Positions 31,334 to 40,538 are shown, counted from the first letter of the stretch. The stretch is 60,741 nt of DNA from Clostridia bacterium (GCA_900766895.1 CAAFXF010000065.1:1-60741), one strand, 5' to 3'. Program-made: numbers and translations. Notes: generated from the letters alone by a model not told the origin.

Positions 31334-32287
31334 ATGATAAACAGTAATATACGCAAGGCGGTAATTATCGGCTGTGGATTTGTCGGCTCGGCGTGTGCCT
31401 TTGCACTTATGCAAAGCGGTCTGTTCAACGAGCTTGTGCTGATTGACGCAAATCACGACAGGGCAGAGGGTGAGGCGCTCGACATCAGCCACGGCCTGCC
31501 GTTTTCAAAGCCTATGCAAATCTATGCAGGCACATATGACGACATTTCCGATGCCTCGATAGTAATAATCACCGCAGGCACAGGACAAAAGGAGGGCGAA
31601 ACCCGACTTGACCTTGTGCATAAAAATGTGGAGATATTCAAATCTATCATCGGGCAAATATCGGCTAGAAGCTTCAACGGTATACTGTTGATAGTCTCAA
31701 ACCCTGTTGACATACTGACATACACTGCACTGAAGCTTTCCGGTCTGCCGTCAAACAGGGTGTTCGGCTCGGGCACCGTGCTTGACACGGCAAGGCTCAA
31801 GCATCTTCTCGGTGAGCACCTCGGCGTTGACGCAAGGAGCGTGCACGCGTTTATTCTCGGCGAGCACGGCGACAGCGAAATTGCCGCGTTCAGCAGCGCA
31901 AATGTTTCGGGTATTCCGCTTCGTGATTTTTGCTCAAAAAACTGCGGTGACATCTGTCAGCCTGAAAAAATGGACGAAATTGCAGACGATGTAAAAAACA
32001 TTGCCTACGAAATTATCAAAAAGAAAAATGCCACCTACTATGGCATTGCAATGAGTGTCAAGCGAATTTGCGAGGCCGTTGTGCTTGACCAAAAATCAAT
32101 CCTCCCCGTTTCGTGCATACAAAACGGACTGTACGGGATAAGTGATGTTGCGCTGAGTATGCCTGCGATTGTGGGTGAAAACGGAGTTGAAAGGAACATT
32201 AACATTCCGTTAAACGACGAGGAGCAAGAGGCAATTAAGCATTCGGCTGACACCCTACGCTCAATAATAAAGGACATCAATTTTTGA
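31334..32287 (+). CDS. ldh: L-lactate dehydrogenase
   Basis: 317 residues. NAD-binding GCGFVGSACAFALM, then TAGTGQKEGETRLDLV with the substrate-binding arginines, IVSNPVDILTY, SGTVLDTAR and the catalytic His in GEHGDSE. The GQKEGETR substrate loop with Q fits LDH rather than malate dehydrogenase (R). Reduces pyruvate to lactate, regenerating NAD+. It begins 14 bp after sleB with SD GAGGTG, so it appears to be read from the spore-gene promoter, unless an internal promoter exists. Confidence 0.95.
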   Translation: MINSNIRKAVIIGCGFVGSACAFALMQSGLFNELVLIDANHDRAEGEALDISHGLPFSKPMQIYAGTYDDISDASIVIITAGTGQKEGETRLDLVHKNVEIFKSIIGQISARSFNGILLIVSNPVDILTYTALKLSGLPSNRVFGSGTVLDTARLKHLLGEHLGVDARSVHAFILGEHGDSEIAAFSSANVSGIPLRDFCSKNCGDICQPEKMDEIADDVKNIAYEIIKKKNATYYGIAMSVKRICEAVVLDQKSILPVSCIQNGLYGISDVALSMPAIVGENGVERNINIPLNDEEQEAIKHSADTLRSIIKDINF

Positions 32288-32314
32288 TTTAACAGGCTAA
32301 TTTTTCTGTCTATA

Positions 32315-32343
32315 TTGACATAATTCGACTTTTGCATTACAGT
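32315..32343 (+). promoter_or_regulatory. SigA promoter of the 79-aa gene and trxA
   Basis: TTGACA (32315-32320), 17-bp spacer, TACAGT (32338-32343), 23 bp upstream of the next ATG. Confidence 0.72.
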
Positions 32344-32365
32344 ATATGTAACAGGAGATGAGATT

Positions 32366-32605
32366 ATGGCATTTAACCCAATGGCACTTTTACAGATTAA
32401 ACAAGCAGTAGAGGGCTTCAATTCAAGGCATCCCAAGCTTGCTATGTTCTTTAACGACGCAGGTGCAAGAATAGACACCGGTGCCGTGCTTGAAATATCG
32501 GTAACAACCGTAAGCGGAGAAAAAATCCGCACAAATTTTAGGGTTACAGATGAGGACAGGGAGCTTTTTTCCACCCTGTCATCGCTAATAAACAATAATA
32601 GATAG
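32366..32605 (+). CDS. Conserved small protein of unknown function (79 aa)
   Basis: An N-terminal helix (MALLQIKQAVEGFNSRHPKLAMFF) and a beta-hairpin (AVLEISVTTVSGEKIRTNFRVTDED) end in a helix (RELFSTLSSLI). Proteins of this size and plan are common in Clostridia with no assigned role. Strong SD AGGAGATGAG. It is followed 10 bp later by thioredoxin and shares its promoter. Confidence 0.7.
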   Translation: MAFNPMALLQIKQAVEGFNSRHPKLAMFFNDAGARIDTGAVLEISVTTVSGEKIRTNFRVTDEDRELFSTLSSLINNNR

Positions 32606-32615
32606 GAGAATAATT

Positions 32616-32921
32616 ATGGTTTTTAATGTTACAACAGAGGACTTTGACAAAGAGGTGCTCGGCTTTGACGGAAAGGTTTTGGTTGACTTTTGGGCAGAGT
32701 GGTGCGGACCTTGTATGATGCTCGGACCGGTAATCGAAGAGGTATCGGAGGAGATAGATGACGTAAAGTTCTGCAAGGTCAACTGTGACGAGGCAAGGGA
32801 GCTTGCGCTTCAGTACGGCATTATGTCCATCCCGTGCCTGCTTGTTTTTGAAAACGGCGAGCTTGTTAACCAATCCATCGGCTACATTGACAAGGGCTCT
32901 GTAATTAAGCTTGTAAAATAA
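32616..32921 (+). CDS. trxA: Thioredoxin
   Basis: 101-residue cytoplasmic disulfide reductase with the active site WAEWCGPC, the conserved cis-proline in SIPCLLVFENGE and the usual length. The cysteine just after the cis-proline (IPC, normally IPT) and Cys-Met after the active site (CMML) are mild departures. Thioredoxin reductase is not nearby. Confidence 0.95.
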   Translation: MVFNVTTEDFDKEVLGFDGKVLVDFWAEWCGPCMMLGPVIEEVSEEIDDVKFCKVNCDEARELALQYGIMSIPCLLVFENGELVNQSIGYIDKGSVIKLVK

Positions 32922-32930
32922 GTAAAAATA

Positions 32931-32969
32931 AAATTCGCTGTCGCACACAAAGGCAACAGCGAATTTTTT
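32931..32969. terminator. Bidirectional intrinsic terminator
   Basis: AAATTCGCTGT / ACAGCGAATTT with T-runs on both strands, between convergent trxA and the CAP-domain gene. Confidence 0.9.
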
Positions 32970-32980
32970 ATACTGTTTAG

Positions 32981-33898
32981 TTATTTTATTTTAACGTATT
33001 TAGCCTTTGACCACTTGGAGTATTTTCCGGTGGCCTTATTTTTTGCCCTAACGCGAACATAAACCTTTTTCTTCGACTTTAGCTTGCTGATGGTGAGCGC
33101 ACCTGTTTTGTACGAAAGATTTTTGGTTTTTGCATTTTTGAAGCTCTTACTGTAGCTGTACTGAATTTGATATTTGCTGACATTAGCCTGTGAGTTCCAC
33201 TTAAACTTCAGCTTTCCCTTTGCAATGGATTTGATGTAGGTAATTTTCGGAGCATTAACAGTAGGAGCCTTGACATTGCTTGTGTCAATTTTGCCCGTGC
33301 CGTCGGCAACAACATTTACCACGCCGTTAACCGCAGGGGTTTGAGCTGCGTCAACTACCACATCTCTGAATTCCTGCACCCAATAGTACCTGCCGTTAAT
33401 GTACGCACAGGCGATACCTACGGCACCGAATTCCTTGCCAAGCATATTTCTTCTGTGGCCCTGACCCTCGTACATTTCGTTATCCTCGCGCCAAAGCTCA
33501 AATACGGTTTGAGGATCATCTCCCATGCCCTCTGTCCACGCAATGTTTTCACCGGCGGTACCGTAATAGGAAAATGCGGTAAACGGTGACGTGCCGTTTG
33601 GACGGATATGGTCGTATTGAACAGAAATCTCTGCCGCACGAAGCATAGCGGTTTTTTCAAGGTCGTAATCATATACAAGCTTTTTAACAGCAGGATAAGC
33701 TACCTTCTTTGAATTGCTTTTGTCCCAGCACCAAGTACCGCCTGTTCTGAAATCGTTAATCATAGTTAGCATCTCACGCGCCTTAGATTGACAATACTGC
33801 GCGGAAACAGTATCACTTGCGCTTGCAGACATTCCTGCAACGCTCAAAACACCTGTCAGCATTACAATCGACAATAACATTGAAATTAATCTTTTCAT
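32981..33898 (-). CDS. Secreted CAP-domain protein with C-terminal Fn3-like domain
   Basis: 305 residues. Signal peptide ~1-27 (MKRLISMLLSIVMLTGVLSV, cleavage after ASA). CAP/SCP domain ~38-185: AEISVQYDHIRPNG, SYYGTAGENIAW, GHRRNMLGKEFGAVGIAC carry the usual histidine and glutamate pairs. After a linker comes a lysine-rich fibronectin-type-III-like module (KWNSQANVSKYQIQYSYS to SKWSKAKYVKIK). Likely an extracellular or wall-associated protein; the biochemical role of bacterial CAP domains is unsettled. Confidence 0.9.
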   Translation of the reverse strand: MKRLISMLLSIVMLTGVLSVAGMSASASDTVSAQYCQSKAREMLTMINDFRTGGTWCWDKSNSKKVAYPAVKKLVYDYDLEKTAMLRAAEISVQYDHIRPNGTSPFTAFSYYGTAGENIAWTEGMGDDPQTVFELWREDNEMYEGQGHRRNMLGKEFGAVGIACAYINGRYYWVQEFRDVVVDAAQTPAVNGVVNVVADGTGKIDTSNVKAPTVNAPKITYIKSIAKGKLKFKWNSQANVSKYQIQYSYSKSFKNAKTKNLSYKTGALTISKLKSKKKVYVRVRAKNKATGKYSKWSKAKYVKIK

Positions 33899-34020
33899 AG
33901 TAGCACCTCATTTCTTAATATTATACTATCATACAAAATGATTAATGTCTATAATCAAAGGCACAAATCTGCACAATGCACAAAAACAGCTTGTCTGTTT
34001 TAGACAAATAACGAAATGGG

Positions 34021-34130
34021 TTTATCCCCTCCGAGTGCTTCGCACCCACCTCCCCTTGCAACAAGGGGAGGCAAATTGGCTCCCCTTATGGTAAGGGGAG
34101 CTGTCGCATTTATGCGACTGAGGGGATAAA
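34021..34130 (-). repeat. Full palindromic repeat element, copy C
   Basis: TTTATCCCCTCCGAGTGCTT to GACTGAGGGGATAAA, same orientation as copy B, with the inner stem variant GTCGCATTTATGCGAC. It lies between the CAP-gene start region and the hpt terminator. Confidence 0.9.
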
Positions 34131-34140
34131 AATAAAAAGC

Positions 34141-34167
34141 AACGGCTCCCCGTAAAAGAGGAGCCGT
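34141..34167 (-). terminator. Terminator of the xpt-nup-hpt operon
   Basis: ACGGCTCCCC / GAGGAGCCGT-type stem followed on the minus strand by a T-rich tract. Confidence 0.85.
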
Positions 34168-34172
34168 AAATT

Positions 34173-34718
34173 TTATTCATATATATTTCGTTTAAGCGAG
34201 CCTATGTACGGTATATTTCTGTAATCCTGGTCGTAGTCGAGGCCGTAGCCGACAACAAATTCGTCGGGCACATCACAGCCAACATAATCGGGATGAATAT
34301 CCACAACTCTGCGCTCGGGCTTATCAAGAAGGGTAACTATTGATATACTGTTTGCACCCCTTGCGCTGAGCATATTTTTAACATACTCGAGAGTTCTGCC
34401 GGAGTCAAGAATATCCTCAACAAGCAAAACATCATAGCCCTGAAGGTCAATATCAATATCCTTGATAATCTTTACTGCGCCCGATGAGCGAGTGCCTCCG
34501 CCGTAGCTTGATACTGCAAGAAAATCTACCTTTAACGGCAAATCAATATATCTTGTAAGGTCTGCCATAAAATACAGCGAGCCCTTAAGAATACCTACAA
34601 CAAGCAGATTTTTACCTTCAAAATCCTTGGTAATCTGCTCGCCGAGGCGACGGTTGATAGCATCAAGCTCCTCCTGTGTAACAAGCACCTTTTCTATGTT
34701 ATTGTCTAAATTTGCCAT
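34173..34718 (-). CDS. hpt: Hypoxanthine(-guanine) phosphoribosyltransferase
   Basis: 181 residues. Makes IMP/GMP from hypoxanthine/guanine and PRPP. PRPP-binding motif VLLVEDILDSGRTL, VGILKGSLYFMADL near the N-terminus, and DEFVVGYGLDYDQDYRN at the C-terminus are all typical. Last gene of the purine uptake operon, five bases after the permease gene, so imported purines are trapped as nucleotides. Confidence 0.97.
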   Translation of the reverse strand: MANLDNNIEKVLVTQEELDAINRRLGEQITKDFEGKNLLVVGILKGSLYFMADLTRYIDLPLKVDFLAVSSYGGGTRSSGAVKIIKDIDIDLQGYDVLLVEDILDSGRTLEYVKNMLSARGANSISIVTLLDKPERRVVDIHPDYVGCDVPDEFVVGYGLDYDQDYRNIPYIGSLKRNIYE

Positions 34719-34722
34719 ACTG

Positions 34723-35715
34723 TTACCGTTCCTCTCTAAAGTAGGACAGACCCAAAGCGGCAGGACCCTGGTCCTCCTTTTTCTTTCTTACACTTACTGC
34801 GATAAGCACAATAATTGTAACAACATAAGGAATCATCTTGAACAGCTCCTGTGTGCGCAATGCACTCGGAACATACAGATAAACAATGTAAAGCCCACCG
34901 AATACGATAGAGCCGAAAATGCTGAGGTTCGGCTTCCAAATTGCAAAGATAACAAGTGCGATTGCAAGCCAGCCTCTGTCACCGAAGCCGTCGTTTGACC
35001 ATACGCCGTTTGCGTAGTCCATAACGTAATACAATCCGCCCAAGCCTGCAATAATTGAGCCTATGCCCGTTGCAATGTACTTTGTTTTTTCTACATTAAT
35101 GCCTGCGGCGTCTGCTGTGGCAGGGTTTTCGCCTACTGCACGCAAATGCAGACCTGCTCTTGTTTTGTTGAGCACAAAGGCACATACAAGTGCAATGATG
35201 ATTGACAGATAAGCCAAGAAGCCGTAGCTCAAAAACAGCTTGCCGAACCAGCCTGTTGTTTCTGCCCAAGGCATTGTTTTGCTGAAATATGCTGATGTTG
35301 TAGACAATGCAACCGACGGAACGTCTGCACCTGTAAGCTTGATAAGTGAGCCGCCGAAGAAATTGCCGAAGCCTGTACCGAAGGTTGTAAGCGCAAGGCC
35401 TGTAACATTTTGGTTTGCCTTAAGTGTAACCGTCAGGAACGAATAAATCATACCTGCAAGAAGCGAGCCGAGCACGCAGGAAATAAGCGGAATAAAAATC
35501 GCAAGAAAAGCATTTGCGTCGCCTTTATCGGTAAGGCTGTTTTCATAAAAGAATGCGCCGATAACTCCACTCATACCGCCGATATACATAATACCCGGAA
35601 TACCAAGATTCAGGTTGCCTGATTTTTCTGTAATAATTTCACCGGTTGAGCCAAACAAAAGCGGAATGCCCTGCATTATGGCTCTGTGAAGAAAAGTAAT
35701 TAAGGTTGAAAACAT
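34723..35715 (-). CDS. Nucleoside ABC transporter permease (NupQ-like)
   Basis: 330 residues, about eight to nine transmembrane segments; BPD_transp_2 family with the start LHRAIMQGIPLLFGSTGEII, EKSGNLNLGIPGIMY and the ATPase-coupling loop HLRAVGENPATADAAGINV. Second permease of a heterodimeric BMP-linked importer. It begins one base after the NupP-like gene. Confidence 0.92.
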   Translation of the reverse strand: MFSTLITFLHRAIMQGIPLLFGSTGEIITEKSGNLNLGIPGIMYIGGMSGVIGAFFYENSLTDKGDANAFLAIFIPLISCVLGSLLAGMIYSFLTVTLKANQNVTGLALTTFGTGFGNFFGGSLIKLTGADVPSVALSTTSAYFSKTMPWAETTGWFGKLFLSYGFLAYLSIIIALVCAFVLNKTRAGLHLRAVGENPATADAAGINVEKTKYIATGIGSIIAGLGGLYYVMDYANGVWSNDGFGDRGWLAIALVIFAIWKPNLSIFGSIVFGGLYIVYLYVPSALRTQELFKMIPYVVTIIVLIAVSVRKKKEDQGPAALGLSYFREER

Positions 35716-35716
35716 A

Positions 35717-36826
35717 TTACTTTACCTCCTTTTTTGATGAATTACGGAACTGAAGCTTGTAATTAATGAAGAACTCACTGCCGATAATGAAGAACAAAAT
35801 TATACCCGTAATGATTTCCGAAAAGCTTTGGTTGAGGCCGAAAATCATAGAGATTTGGTCTGCGCCTGCTTCAAGGAAAACCAAAAGGAATGACGTGAGT
35901 ATCATATATATAGGATTAAACTTGGCAAGCCACGATACCATAATGGCGGTAAAGCCTCTGCCGTCCGCGGTGGTAGTGGAAATTGTGTGGTCTGTGCCTC
36001 CTACAAGGAGCAGGCCTGCGATACCGCAGATTGCACCGGACACAAACATTGTTCTTAAAATAACCTTTTTTACGTTAATGCCGATGTATCTTGCCGTGTT
36101 TTCGGACTCACCTACTACGGAGATTTCGTATCCGTGCTTTGAATACTTAAGGTAAATGTACATTCCTATTGTGATTGCAAGCACAACGAGGATGTTAAGC
36201 AGATAGCTCTTGTCTGCAATAACAGGGAGCCAGCCTGCCTCGGTGTCACGGTTAATGATACCGATTTTGCCTGCGCCCTTTGGATTTTCCCAAAGCATAC
36301 AAAAATACGATACAAGCTGAATTGCAACATAGTTCATCATAAGTGTAAACAGGGTTTCGTTTGTGTTAAACCTTGCCTTAAACACTGCCGGAATCAATGC
36401 CCACAGCGCACCTGCAAGCACAGAAGCAATTATCATTACCAAAATGAGCAACGCATTTGGAATTTTTCCGCCGAGCAACACCATACAGGCGGTTGTTGCA
36501 AGTCCGCCGATAAGCACCTGACCTTCGCCGCCGATGTTCCAAAATCGCATCTTAAACGCAGGTGTTATTGCAAGCGACACACAAAGCAGCATTGCAAGGT
36601 TTTGAAAAAGCTTCCACACCTTTCGGCTGCTGCCAAACGCACCCTCAAACATTGTGATGTATACACTGATTGGGTTTTCGCCCGTAAGAAGCATTGTGAG
36701 TATGCCCGAAAAAACAAGGGCAAGCACAATGGCAATGATACGGATTGCCCACGACTTTGTTTTTGAAACAGAATCTCTTTTTACAACGTGAAACAGAGGT
36801 TCTTTAACGGAATTTTTCTTTGCCAT
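35717..36826 (-). CDS. Nucleoside ABC transporter permease (NupP-like)
   Basis: 369 residues with about nine transmembrane segments, MRFWNIGGEGQVLIGGLA and the coupling loop EISVVGESENTARYIGINV, typical of the larger permease subunit of purine nucleoside importers. Its start overlaps the ATPase stop by one base. Confidence 0.92.
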   Translation of the reverse strand: MAKKNSVKEPLFHVVKRDSVSKTKSWAIRIIAIVLALVFSGILTMLLTGENPISVYITMFEGAFGSSRKVWKLFQNLAMLLCVSLAITPAFKMRFWNIGGEGQVLIGGLATTACMVLLGGKIPNALLILVMIIASVLAGALWALIPAVFKARFNTNETLFTLMMNYVAIQLVSYFCMLWENPKGAGKIGIINRDTEAGWLPVIADKSYLLNILVVLAITIGMYIYLKYSKHGYEISVVGESENTARYIGINVKKVILRTMFVSGAICGIAGLLLVGGTDHTISTTTADGRGFTAIMVSWLAKFNPIYMILTSFLLVFLEAGADQISMIFGLNQSFSEIITGIILFFIIGSEFFINYKLQFRNSSKKEVK

Positions 36827-38361
36827 TATTCTTCCTCCCTTTCAACACTCTTTGTCATAAGCAGGCCGATTTCTTCCTTTGTGGCGGTCTTGCCGTCCAC
36901 AATACCTGTAATACAGCCTGAATTGATAACCATAATTCTGTCGCACAGCTCGATGAGAACATCCAAATCCTCACCAACAAAAATAACTGCCGTGCCCTTT
37001 TCCTTTTGCTCCGAAAGCAAGCCGTAAATGGTGTATGATGAATTGATGTCAAGTCCTCTTACGGGATATGCCACCATAAGCACCTTTGGACCCAAGGCAA
37101 TCTCTCTGCCGACAAGCACCTTTTGAACGTTACCGCCTGATAAACGTCTTACCGGGGTTGAGGCACTCGGGGTAGATACCTCAAGCTTTTCAATAATATC
37201 GTCTGCCAGCATCTTTGGCTCTTTTCTGCTGAGGAATGCGGTTTTGCCTCCCTTATAGGAACGAAGCATCATATTGTCTACAATATCCATATTGCCGACA
37301 AGTCCCATACCGAGTCTGTCCTCCGGTACAAACGAAAGGGCAATGCCGAGCTTGCGGATTTCTCTTGGTGACTTGCCTACGAGCTGTTGCGGTCCAAGGT
37401 CGTCCGGCTTATAAAGAATACTTGATTTTTTGGTGGTCTGCTGAAGTCCTGCAATGGATTCAAGCAATTCCTTTTGACCGCAGCCGCTGATACCGGCAAT
37501 ACCAAGGATTTCTCCTCCGTACGCCTTAAAGCAAACATTGTCAAGTGCCTTTGTGCCGTCTCTTTTGATAACGGTCAGGTTTTCTACATCAAGTCTTTCC
37601 TTAACGTTTTTAGGTTCTTCTCTTATGATATTTAAGTCTACCTTTTCACCCATCATTGCCTCGGTGAGTGATTGCTCGGTTGCATCCTTTGTTTCAACCG
37701 TTTTTATATGCTCTCCCTTACGAAGAATTGCAACCCTGTCGGATATTTCCAAAACCTCGTGAAGCTTGTGGGTTATTATGATAATTGATTTACCGTCCTT
37801 GCGCATATTGCGAAGAACATCAAATAATTTTTCCGTTTCCTGTGGGGTAAGCACAGCGGTCGGCTCGTCAAGAATAAGAATATCCGCACCTCTGTACAAT
37901 ACCTTAATAATTTCTACCGTCTGCTTTTCGGACACAGACATATTGTAAATTTTCTTGTCTAAATCAATGCTAAAGCCGTATCTGTCCGTAATAGCCTTAA
38001 CACGCTTTTTCGCCTCTTTAATGTTGTATCTTTTTTCATCCTCTACACCGAGAATTATGTTTTCGGTAGCAGTAAAAACATCAACAAGCTTAAAGTGCTG
38101 ATGTATCATACCTATCTTATACTTAAAAGCATCCTTTGGAGATTTGATAACAACCTCTTCTCCCTCAACAAAGATTTGTCCCTCGTCAGGGAAATAGATA
38201 CCGGACACCATATTCATAAGTGTGGTTTTGCCGGAACCGTTTTCACCCAGGATAGCCAAAATTTCTCCGTGGCGAACATCAAGAGAAACATTATTGTTGG
38301 CAACAACCTTGCCAAAGCTCTTGGTAACGCCCTTTAATTCTAAAGCTAATTTGTTTTCCAT
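36826..38361 (-). CDS. Nucleoside ABC transporter ATPase (NupO-like, two ABC domains)
   Basis: 511 residues from ATG 38361 after GAGG. The first domain has Walker A GENGSGKTT, signature MSVSEKQT and Walker B LILDEPTAVLT. The second domain is degenerate: Walker A GISGCGQKE, signature LSGGNVQKV, and Walker B MVAYPVRGLD without the catalytic glutamate. This asymmetric double-domain plan is normal for sugar and nucleoside importers of this type. Confidence 0.93.
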   Translation of the reverse strand: MENKLALELKGVTKSFGKVVANNNVSLDVRHGEILAILGENGSGKTTLMNMVSGIYFPDEGQIFVEGEEVVIKSPKDAFKYKIGMIHQHFKLVDVFTATENIILGVEDEKRYNIKEAKKRVKAITDRYGFSIDLDKKIYNMSVSEKQTVEIIKVLYRGADILILDEPTAVLTPQETEKLFDVLRNMRKDGKSIIIITHKLHEVLEISDRVAILRKGEHIKTVETKDATEQSLTEAMMGEKVDLNIIREEPKNVKERLDVENLTVIKRDGTKALDNVCFKAYGGEILGIAGISGCGQKELLESIAGLQQTTKKSSILYKPDDLGPQQLVGKSPREIRKLGIALSFVPEDRLGMGLVGNMDIVDNMMLRSYKGGKTAFLSRKEPKMLADDIIEKLEVSTPSASTPVRRLSGGNVQKVLVGREIALGPKVLMVAYPVRGLDINSSYTIYGLLSEQKEKGTAVIFVGEDLDVLIELCDRIMVINSGCITGIVDGKTATKEEIGLLMTKSVEREEE

Positions 38362-38416
38362 GGCGACCTCATTTATCATAAAAGAATTAAAAATATGCTC
38401 ATCATAAAATAACTAT

Positions 38417-38445
38417 ACCGTGACGGAGTTACCTCCGCCACGGGT
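38417..38445 (-). terminator. Intercistronic stem-loop between BMP and ATPase genes
   Basis: ACCGTGACGGAG / CTCCGCCACGGGT with a TTAC-type loop and no T-run at once. Such stems commonly protect the abundant binding-protein message and lower expression of the transporter genes. Confidence 0.6.
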
Positions 38446-38466
38446 AGTGTTATAAATTAAGAATTA

Positions 38467-39726
38467 TTAGAATGCAACGTCAAGCAATTCGATACCGTCG
38501 ATCTGAAGATCGAAGTATGGAGCCGAACGGTACTCTGACTCGTGGAAGTAGCCGTCTGCTACAACCTCTGTATCACCCTGATATGCAGCGTCTGAATCAA
38601 CGTCTGCCATATAGCTTGTGAGGTGACCGTCAGCGTCAACCTTTGCATTTGCGTTCTTGTCAGCAGTTACTGTAACAGTAAATGTTGATGTGTCGAATAC
38701 GTGGATTGAACCGTCAGCCAAGCCCTTCTTTGCAGCCTCAACTGATTCTACTGTCTTTGCAGCAGGAGCCTTTGCGCCAAAGTCTGTAAGGCAAACTGAA
38801 TTGTCAGCTACTGTACCAACGAAATCAGTTTCGATTTCCTTGCCCTCTTGAACAGCCTTGATGCAGTGCTCATAGTAAGGAGCCCAGTTGATTCTTGATG
38901 AAACGATGAATGTGTTTGGACAAGCAGATTCTGTTGAACCGTTGTATGAAACGTTAGGTACGCCTGCCTTTTCGCATGCAGTAGGAGCACCCATTGAGTC
39001 AGCGTGCTGTGAAATAAGTACACAACCGTTGTTGATAAGCTTTTGAGCAGCTTCCTTTTCTGCAGTTTCATCATACCAAGAGCCTGTGAATGAAACCTCC
39101 ATTGTTACTGTTGGGCAAACGCTCTTTGCACCAAGGTAGAATGATGTGTAGCCTGAGATAACCTCTGCGTAAGTGTAAGCGCCTACATAGCCCATCTTTG
39201 CCTTGTCAGCAGTAATCTTGTTTGCTTCAATCATTTCGTTGAGCTTTTCACCTGCAGCAACACCTGCAAGGAATCTGCCCTCGTAAATTGCAGCAAATGC
39301 ATTGTGGAAGTTTGAAAGACCTTCTGTGTGAGCCTTTGTACCTGTTGCGTGAAGGAACTGTACCTCAGGGAAGTCCTTTGCAGCCTGGATGAGATAATCC
39401 TCGTGACCGAAGCTGTCAGCAAGAATAAGATTGCATCCCTCGTCAACAAGCTCTGCAGCAGCCTCATAAGCAGCCTGACCTTCTTCGATGTTGTTCTTCT
39501 GAACAAGCTCAACACCGCAAGCCTCTGCAGCCTCAACAGCAGCAGAAATAAAGTTCTTGTCATAGGTTGAGTTTTCATCGTGAAGAGTAATCAAGCCAAA
39601 CTTAACAGTCTTTGCATCTGTGTTGCCTTCACCCTCGTCGTTAGTTGCTGCAGAACAGCCTGCAAATGCAGCTACTGCAAACAAAGCGGCAAGGATAACA
39701 GCCAAAACTCTTTTTGTGATTTTCAT
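38467..39726 (-). CDS. BMP-family substrate-binding lipoprotein (nucleoside importer)
   Basis: 419 residues. Signal peptide with lipobox FAGC, then the BMP fold: KFGLITLHDENSTYDKNFI, DEGCNLILADSFGHED, FLHATGTK, FAAIYEGRFLAGVAAG and KMGYVGAYTYAEVISGYTSF. BMP proteins bind purine nucleosides. It is longer than the usual ~350 residues, with a C-terminal extension rich in Asp (~355-419). Strong SD GGAGG. Second gene of the operon. Confidence 0.93.
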   Translation of the reverse strand: MKITKRVLAVILAALFAVAAFAGCSAATNDEGEGNTDAKTVKFGLITLHDENSTYDKNFISAAVEAAEACGVELVQKNNIEEGQAAYEAAAELVDEGCNLILADSFGHEDYLIQAAKDFPEVQFLHATGTKAHTEGLSNFHNAFAAIYEGRFLAGVAAGEKLNEMIEANKITADKAKMGYVGAYTYAEVISGYTSFYLGAKSVCPTVTMEVSFTGSWYDETAEKEAAQKLINNGCVLISQHADSMGAPTACEKAGVPNVSYNGSTESACPNTFIVSSRINWAPYYEHCIKAVQEGKEIETDFVGTVADNSVCLTDFGAKAPAAKTVESVEAAKKGLADGSIHVFDTSTFTVTVTADKNANAKVDADGHLTSYMADVDSDAAYQGDTEVVADGYFHESEYRSAPYFDLQIDGIELLDVAF

Positions 39727-39799
39727 TTGTGTTTCCTCCGTTTTATAAAATGATTTATATTACAGACGTTTCCGTCTAATAACCTAATCTCCTGACAAA

Positions 39800-40378
39800 T
39801 TAATCTCTGAAAACTACCTCGCCTCTGTCGGCGTCCATAGATTCAATAATTGCAAGGCTTTCTACTCTAATGCCCTTGGCACGAAGCTCGTCGCCGCCGT
39901 GCTGATAGCCCTTTTCGATAACCGTGCCGCAGCCCACAAGCTCTGCACCGCTTTCCTCAACAAGACTGATTAGCCCCTTAAGTGCGTTGCCTATGGCAAG
40001 AAAGTCGTCAACGATAAGTACCTTGTCACCGGGGCTAAGGAATTTTTTGCTGACCATAATGTTGTATGTAGTGCCGTGGGTAAAGGATTCAACAGGTGCG
40101 GTGTAAACATCACCTGCAATGTTTTTTGTTTTGTTTTTCTTTGCAAAAACTAAAGGACACCCAAATTCCTGCGCAACCATAGCACCGATAGCAATACCGG
40201 ATGCCTCGATTGTCAGAACCTTATTGATGCCCTCATCTTTATACAGTCTATGAAATTCCTTACCTACCTCAGCCAAAAAGCCGCAGTCGATTTGGTGGTT
40301 AAGAAAGCAGTCTACCTTAAGGATATTTCCGGCATAAACCTGTCCTTCTTCAAGAATTTTCTTCTTTAGCAAATCCAT
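39800..40378 (-). CDS. xpt: Xanthine phosphoribosyltransferase
   Basis: 192 residues from ATG 40378 (MDLLKKKILEEG) after AGGTGG. Converts xanthine (and guanine) with PRPP to XMP. Motifs are YAGNILKVDCFLNHQID, VLTIEASGIAIGAMVA and the PRPP loop KVLIVDDFLAIGNAL. First gene of the purine operon. No purine riboswitch precedes it, unlike many Firmicute xpt genes. Confidence 0.96.
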   Translation of the reverse strand: MDLLKKKILEEGQVYAGNILKVDCFLNHQIDCGFLAEVGKEFHRLYKDEGINKVLTIEASGIAIGAMVAQEFGCPLVFAKKNKTKNIAGDVYTAPVESFTHGTTYNIMVSKKFLSPGDKVLIVDDFLAIGNALKGLISLVEESGAELVGCGTVIEKGYQHGGDELRAKGIRVESLAIIESMDADRGEVVFRD

Positions 40379-40412
40379 AGCTGTACCACCTAACAAAATT
40401 TGTCACGCTTAT

Positions 40413-40441
40413 ATAATATATTATATCGGTGCAAAATTCAA
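40413..40441 (-). promoter_or_regulatory. Probable SigA promoter of xpt
   Basis: TTGAAT (40436-40441), 17-bp spacer, TATTAT (40413-40418). The -10 region is part of the 16-bp palindrome ATATAATATATTATAT. Confidence 0.55.
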
Positions 40442-40509
40442 CATTTTTTTATGTTTGATACACTTTTTTAACTTTTTTAACTTTTTTGCAAATACGGCAT
40501 TGGCAATGG

Positions 40510-40538
40510 TTGATAATCTGCAATATTTGGTGTATGAT
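40510..40538 (+). promoter_or_regulatory. SigA promoter of the HAD phosphatase gene
   Basis: TTGATA (40510-40515), 17-bp spacer, TATGAT (40533-40538); SD AAAGGAG lies 13 bp before the ATG. Confidence 0.65.

Noticed and set aside
23031..34130. CRISPR array
   Set aside because: The repeats are kilobases apart, self-complementary throughout and in both orientations, with no spacer regularity or cas genes.
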